A program made the translations under genes and the position numbers. A DNA stretch of 8,054 bases from the NCBI GenBank assembly GCA_003510525.1, contig DOMD01000191.1, positions 7,321 to 15,374 of the forward strand. Reading direction: 5' to 3'. Below are positions 6,345-8,054 of this stretch, piece by piece. The notes under the pieces were generated by a model. The model saw only the letters and a program-made list of their open reading frames with translations. It searched no databases and was not told the DNA's origin. Position 1 is the stretch's first letter; the number at the start of each line of letters is the position of its first letter. The stretch is from Candidatus Omnitrophota bacterium (GTDB taxonomy: Bacteria > Omnitrophota > Gorgyraeia > Gygaellales > UBA12090).

Positions 6345-6980
6345 ATGAAGCATCTCCTTAAAGAATTTACTAAAGGGATTATTATTGAGAATCCGACCTT
6401 CGGGCTGGTGCTGGGGTTGTGTCCGACCCTGGCGGTTTCTACCTCGGTTAGAAACGCCATAGGTATGGGGTTGGCCGCGACCTTTGTTTTGGTTTGCTCC
6501 AATATTATAATTTCTTCGGTGCGCAAGGTTATCCCGGACCAAATCCGCATTCCCTGTTTTATCGTGATTATTGCTACTTTTGTAACTATTGTGGAGATGC
6601 TGATGAAGGCTTATTTTCCCGCCCTGAATGCTTCTTTAGGCATCTTTGTATCTTTAATTGTGGTTAATTGCATTGTTTTGGGCCGGGCTGAGGCCTTTGC
6701 CTGTAAAAGGCCGGTTCTACCTTCTTTCTTTGACGGCTTGGGTATGGGGACAGGCTTTACCCTGGCTTTGGTTATTATCGCCTCAATAAGAGAGGTCCTG
6801 GGCGCGGGTAAATTTTTAGGCTTTCATTTAATTAAAGGTTTTGAGCCGGTCGGAGTAATGGTCCTGGCCCCGGGAGCCTTATTGACCCTGGGGCTTTTAA
6901 TCGGTCTGGTTAATTGTTGGCATATCAGGAAAAAAACGAATAAAGAAATAAAGAAGGCAGGCTGTGATGGATGCAGGTAA
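6345..6980 (+). CDS. rnfE: Rnf electron transport complex subunit RnfE
   Basis: A 211-residue membrane protein with about six hydrophobic segments. It is the NqrD/RnfE-type subunit of the Rnf complex, which couples ferredoxin:NAD+ electron transfer to Na+ or H+ transport (called Rsx where it reduces SoxR). Diagnostic blocks are NPTFGLVLGLCPTLAVST (16-33) and VVNCIVLGRAEAFA (106-119). Cys26 and Cys109 fit the conserved pair that binds a membrane-embedded [2Fe-2S] cluster shared with RnfA. The C-terminus is basic and ends in CDGC (207-210). The ATG at 6345 has only a weak GAG upstream; an in-frame TGA at 6339 rules out a longer form. It overlaps rnfA by 14 nt when rnfA starts at 6967. RnfC, D, G and B are not encoded in this window. 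Confidence 0.94.
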   Translation: MKHLLKEFTKGIIIENPTFGLVLGLCPTLAVSTSVRNAIGMGLAATFVLVCSNIIISSVRKVIPDQIRIPCFIVIIATFVTIVEMLMKAYFPALNASLGIFVSLIVVNCIVLGRAEAFACKRPVLPSFFDGLGMGTGFTLALVIIASIREVLGAGKFLGFHLIKGFEPVGVMVLAPGALLTLGLLIGLVNCWHIRKKTNKEIKKAGCDGCR

Positions 6981-7575
6981 ATTTATCGCCATAATCATCT
7001 CCACGGTTTTTATCAATAATTTTATCCTTTCAAAGTTCCTGGGATTGTGTCCTTTTATCGGGGTTTCCAAAGAAACTAAACCGGCAGTTTCTATGGGCCT
7101 GGCGGTTACTTTTGTAACCACCATGTCCAGCCTGATTACCTGGCTGGTTTACCGTTGGTTGTTATTTCCTTTCGGAATCACTTATTTACGCACCATATCT
7201 TTTATTCTGGTCATTGCCAGTTTTGTCCAGCTGGTGGAGATGGTTATCCGCAAGCTTTTCCCTCACCTTTACCGGGCTTTTGGGATTTATCTGCCTTTGA
7301 TCACGGTTAATTGCGCGGTGCTGGGGGTGGCGGTATTAAATTCCCAGGATTTTTTTGTCAATGGACAGCCGGTGGCGGGAAGTTTCTGGCTTAGTTTAGC
7401 TCAAGGGTTTTTTGCCGGAATAGGCTATCTTCTGGCCATGCTTTTAATGTCGGGAATCCGGGAGCGCTTAGAATTGCAGGATGCTCCCAGGTGCCTAAGC
7501 GGGGTGCCCCTGGCCTTTATCGTGGCCTCATTGATGAGTCTGGCCTTTATGGGATTCAGCGGGTTCAAATTCTAA
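6967..7575 (+). CDS. rnfA: Rnf electron transport complex subunit RnfA
   Basis: A 202-residue polytopic protein, homologous to RnfE but inserted with opposite topology in the family. The N-terminus FINNFILSKFLGLCPFIGVS (15-34) is typical of RnfA/NqrE. Cys28 (GLCP) and Cys116 (VNC) are the expected [2Fe-2S] ligands shared with RnfE. I chose the ATG at 6967; GTG at 6964 would add one residue. AAGGCAGG at 6954-6961 gives a moderate ribosome binding site inside rnfE, and the genes overlap by 14 nt, so expression is probably coupled. In many genomes rnfB follows or precedes this gene; here it is followed by a 150-bp gap and an unrelated exported protein. No terminator hairpin is seen after the TAA. 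Confidence 0.94.
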   Translation: MDAGKFIAIIISTVFINNFILSKFLGLCPFIGVSKETKPAVSMGLAVTFVTTMSSLITWLVYRWLLFPFGITYLRTISFILVIASFVQLVEMVIRKLFPHLYRAFGIYLPLITVNCAVLGVAVLNSQDFFVNGQPVAGSFWLSLAQGFFAGIGYLLAMLLMSGIRERLELQDAPRCLSGVPLAFIVASLMSLAFMGFSGFKF

Positions 7576-7725
7576 ACTTTTCTCTCTCGCCGTATTATTT
7601 TTTTCTCCAATCCGCCTAATCTGCGGCCCAGGAAAGCGTTTTCCCAAAACCTCTGATTTAGCCTCGTTTTTAGTCAATTCATATGGTATATTTTAGGTAT
7701 AGCTCTCAGCTATCAGCTAAAATAT
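7576..7725. other. Intergenic gap after rnfA, no clear terminator or promoter
   Basis: The gap starts with a pyrimidine-rich stretch including T7 but no preceding stem. A small GGAAA/TTTCC hairpin near 7631-7644 is not followed by T residues. An AT-rich stretch (7681-7700) could hold a promoter for the downstream gene, but no pair of boxes at normal spacing stands out. Confidence 0.5.
7701..7718 (+). repeat. Short heptad repeat AGCTCTC / AGCTATC / AGCT
   Basis: Three AGCT cores recur exactly seven bases apart, just upstream of the ATG at 7726. The AGCTATC unit ends in ATC like the AAAAATC and AAATATC heptads elsewhere in the window. It occupies the place where a ribosome binding site would be expected and provides none. 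Its function is unknown, and at this length chance cannot be excluded. Confidence 0.55.
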
Positions 7726-8054
7726 ATGCCCGTAAAATCAACCAAACTTTTATCTCTGGTTCTTTCTTTTTGCCTCATCCTTGAGCAGAGCGCCTTTGCT
7801 CAAACCCCAGACCTTTCCCATTACTTTGCCAACCCTGCCAAGCCAGCTCTCCCCAGCGATAAGTTCAGGCCTTTACACCTAAGGTATTTGGGCTATGATA
7901 ACCTGAGCCAGGATTTTAAAATACTCTTAGACAAGGGAGATACCAAGAAGGCAGACTTAGATAACAAAACCTACATAGAAGAAAACACCCAAACCCTGCT
8001 TAAATACTTCTTCATCGGATTAGCTCTACCCAACGATAAGTTCTGGGTCAACCT
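7726..8054 (+). CDS. Exported protein of unknown function, N-terminal part (lineage-specific family)
   Basis: The frame is open for 109 codons plus two bases and runs off the window. The first 25 residues form a clear Sec signal peptide: basic start (KSTK), hydrophobic core (LLSLVLSFCLIL) and an AFA cleavage site before QT. The mature start is polar and Pro/Lys/Asp-rich, with blocks DKFRPLHLRYLGYDNLSQDF (45-64), ILLDKGD (66-72) and LALPNDKFWVNL (99-110). I recall closely similar N-termini in hypothetical proteins of Omnitrophota genomes, some of them large, but I cannot assign a function or confirm this without a search. ATG at 7726 is the natural start because the signal peptide begins there; no Shine-Dalgarno precedes it. 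It follows rnfA on the same strand, but the 150-bp gap suggests separate control. Confidence 0.8.
   Translation, partial: MPVKSTKLLSLVLSFCLILEQSAFAQTPDLSHYFANPAKPALPSDKFRPLHLRYLGYDNLSQDFKILLDKGDTKKADLDNKTYIEENTQTLLKYFFIGLALPNDKFWVN

Noticed and set aside
6327..6550. Two overlapping minus-strand ORFs of 71 codons opposite the rnfE start
   Set aside because: They are antisense shadows of rnfE, lack ribosome binding sites and have low-complexity content.
7576..7660. Intrinsic terminator for rnfA
   Set aside because: The T7 run has no upstream stem, and the small GGAAA/TTTCC hairpin has no T-tract after it on the plus strand.
7671..7703. Promoter boxes for the exported protein gene (TAGTCA with TATATT or TATAGC)
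   Set aside because: Spacings are 10 and 21 bases, outside the normal range, and the match quality is low in an AT-rich stretch.

Overview
The window looks like a chromosomal piece from an uncultured, diderm-type bacterium. My best guess is Candidatus Omnitrophota (OP3). That guess rests mainly on memory: the N-terminus of the last, incomplete protein matches a family of exported hypothetical proteins I associate with that phylum, and the heptanucleotide repeats between genes fit the same impression. I could not check either by search. Most of the content is housekeeping (cell elongation and membrane bioenergetics). No CRISPR array, rRNA, tRNA, phage gene or intact insertion sequence is visible.

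Layout. 1-1357 (minus, 3' end outside the window): membrane-anchored HAMP-GAF protein with a badly decayed GGDEF domain. 1358-1580: gap with a good ribosome binding site, a 14-bp tandem duplication, a 106-bp hairpin-rich palindrome and a candidate promoter. 1581-6215 (minus): mrdA (PBP2), then rodA overlapping by 4 nt, then a B12-binding radical SAM protein of the TIGR03960 type after a 112-bp repeat-bearing gap. 6216-6344: AT-rich heptad repeat separating two divergent gene sets. 6345-7575 (plus): rnfE and rnfA, overlapping. 7576-7725: gap with no clear terminator and a short AGCT-based heptad repeat. 7726-8054 (plus): start of a secreted protein of unknown function.

How the genes work together. 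RodA and PBP2 are the glycosyltransferase/transpeptidase pair of the elongasome and are translationally coupled here. The radical SAM gene often accompanies the mre/mrd cluster in other bacteria, but its product is not known to act in wall synthesis. RnfE and RnfA are the two homologous, oppositely oriented membrane subunits of the Rnf ferredoxin:NAD+ oxidoreductase. The other Rnf subunits (C, D, G, B) are absent, as are the usual upstream partners of mrdA (mreBCD). Both operons lose their 5' neighbours at the same AT-rich repeat.

The most interesting signals are that repeat-bounded junction, the repeated use of a 7-nt period (also in frame inside the radical SAM gene), the loss of both the catalytic and inhibitory sites of the GGDEF domain, and the lineage-restricted-looking exported protein at the right edge. 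I do not see a clear new defence or mobile system.
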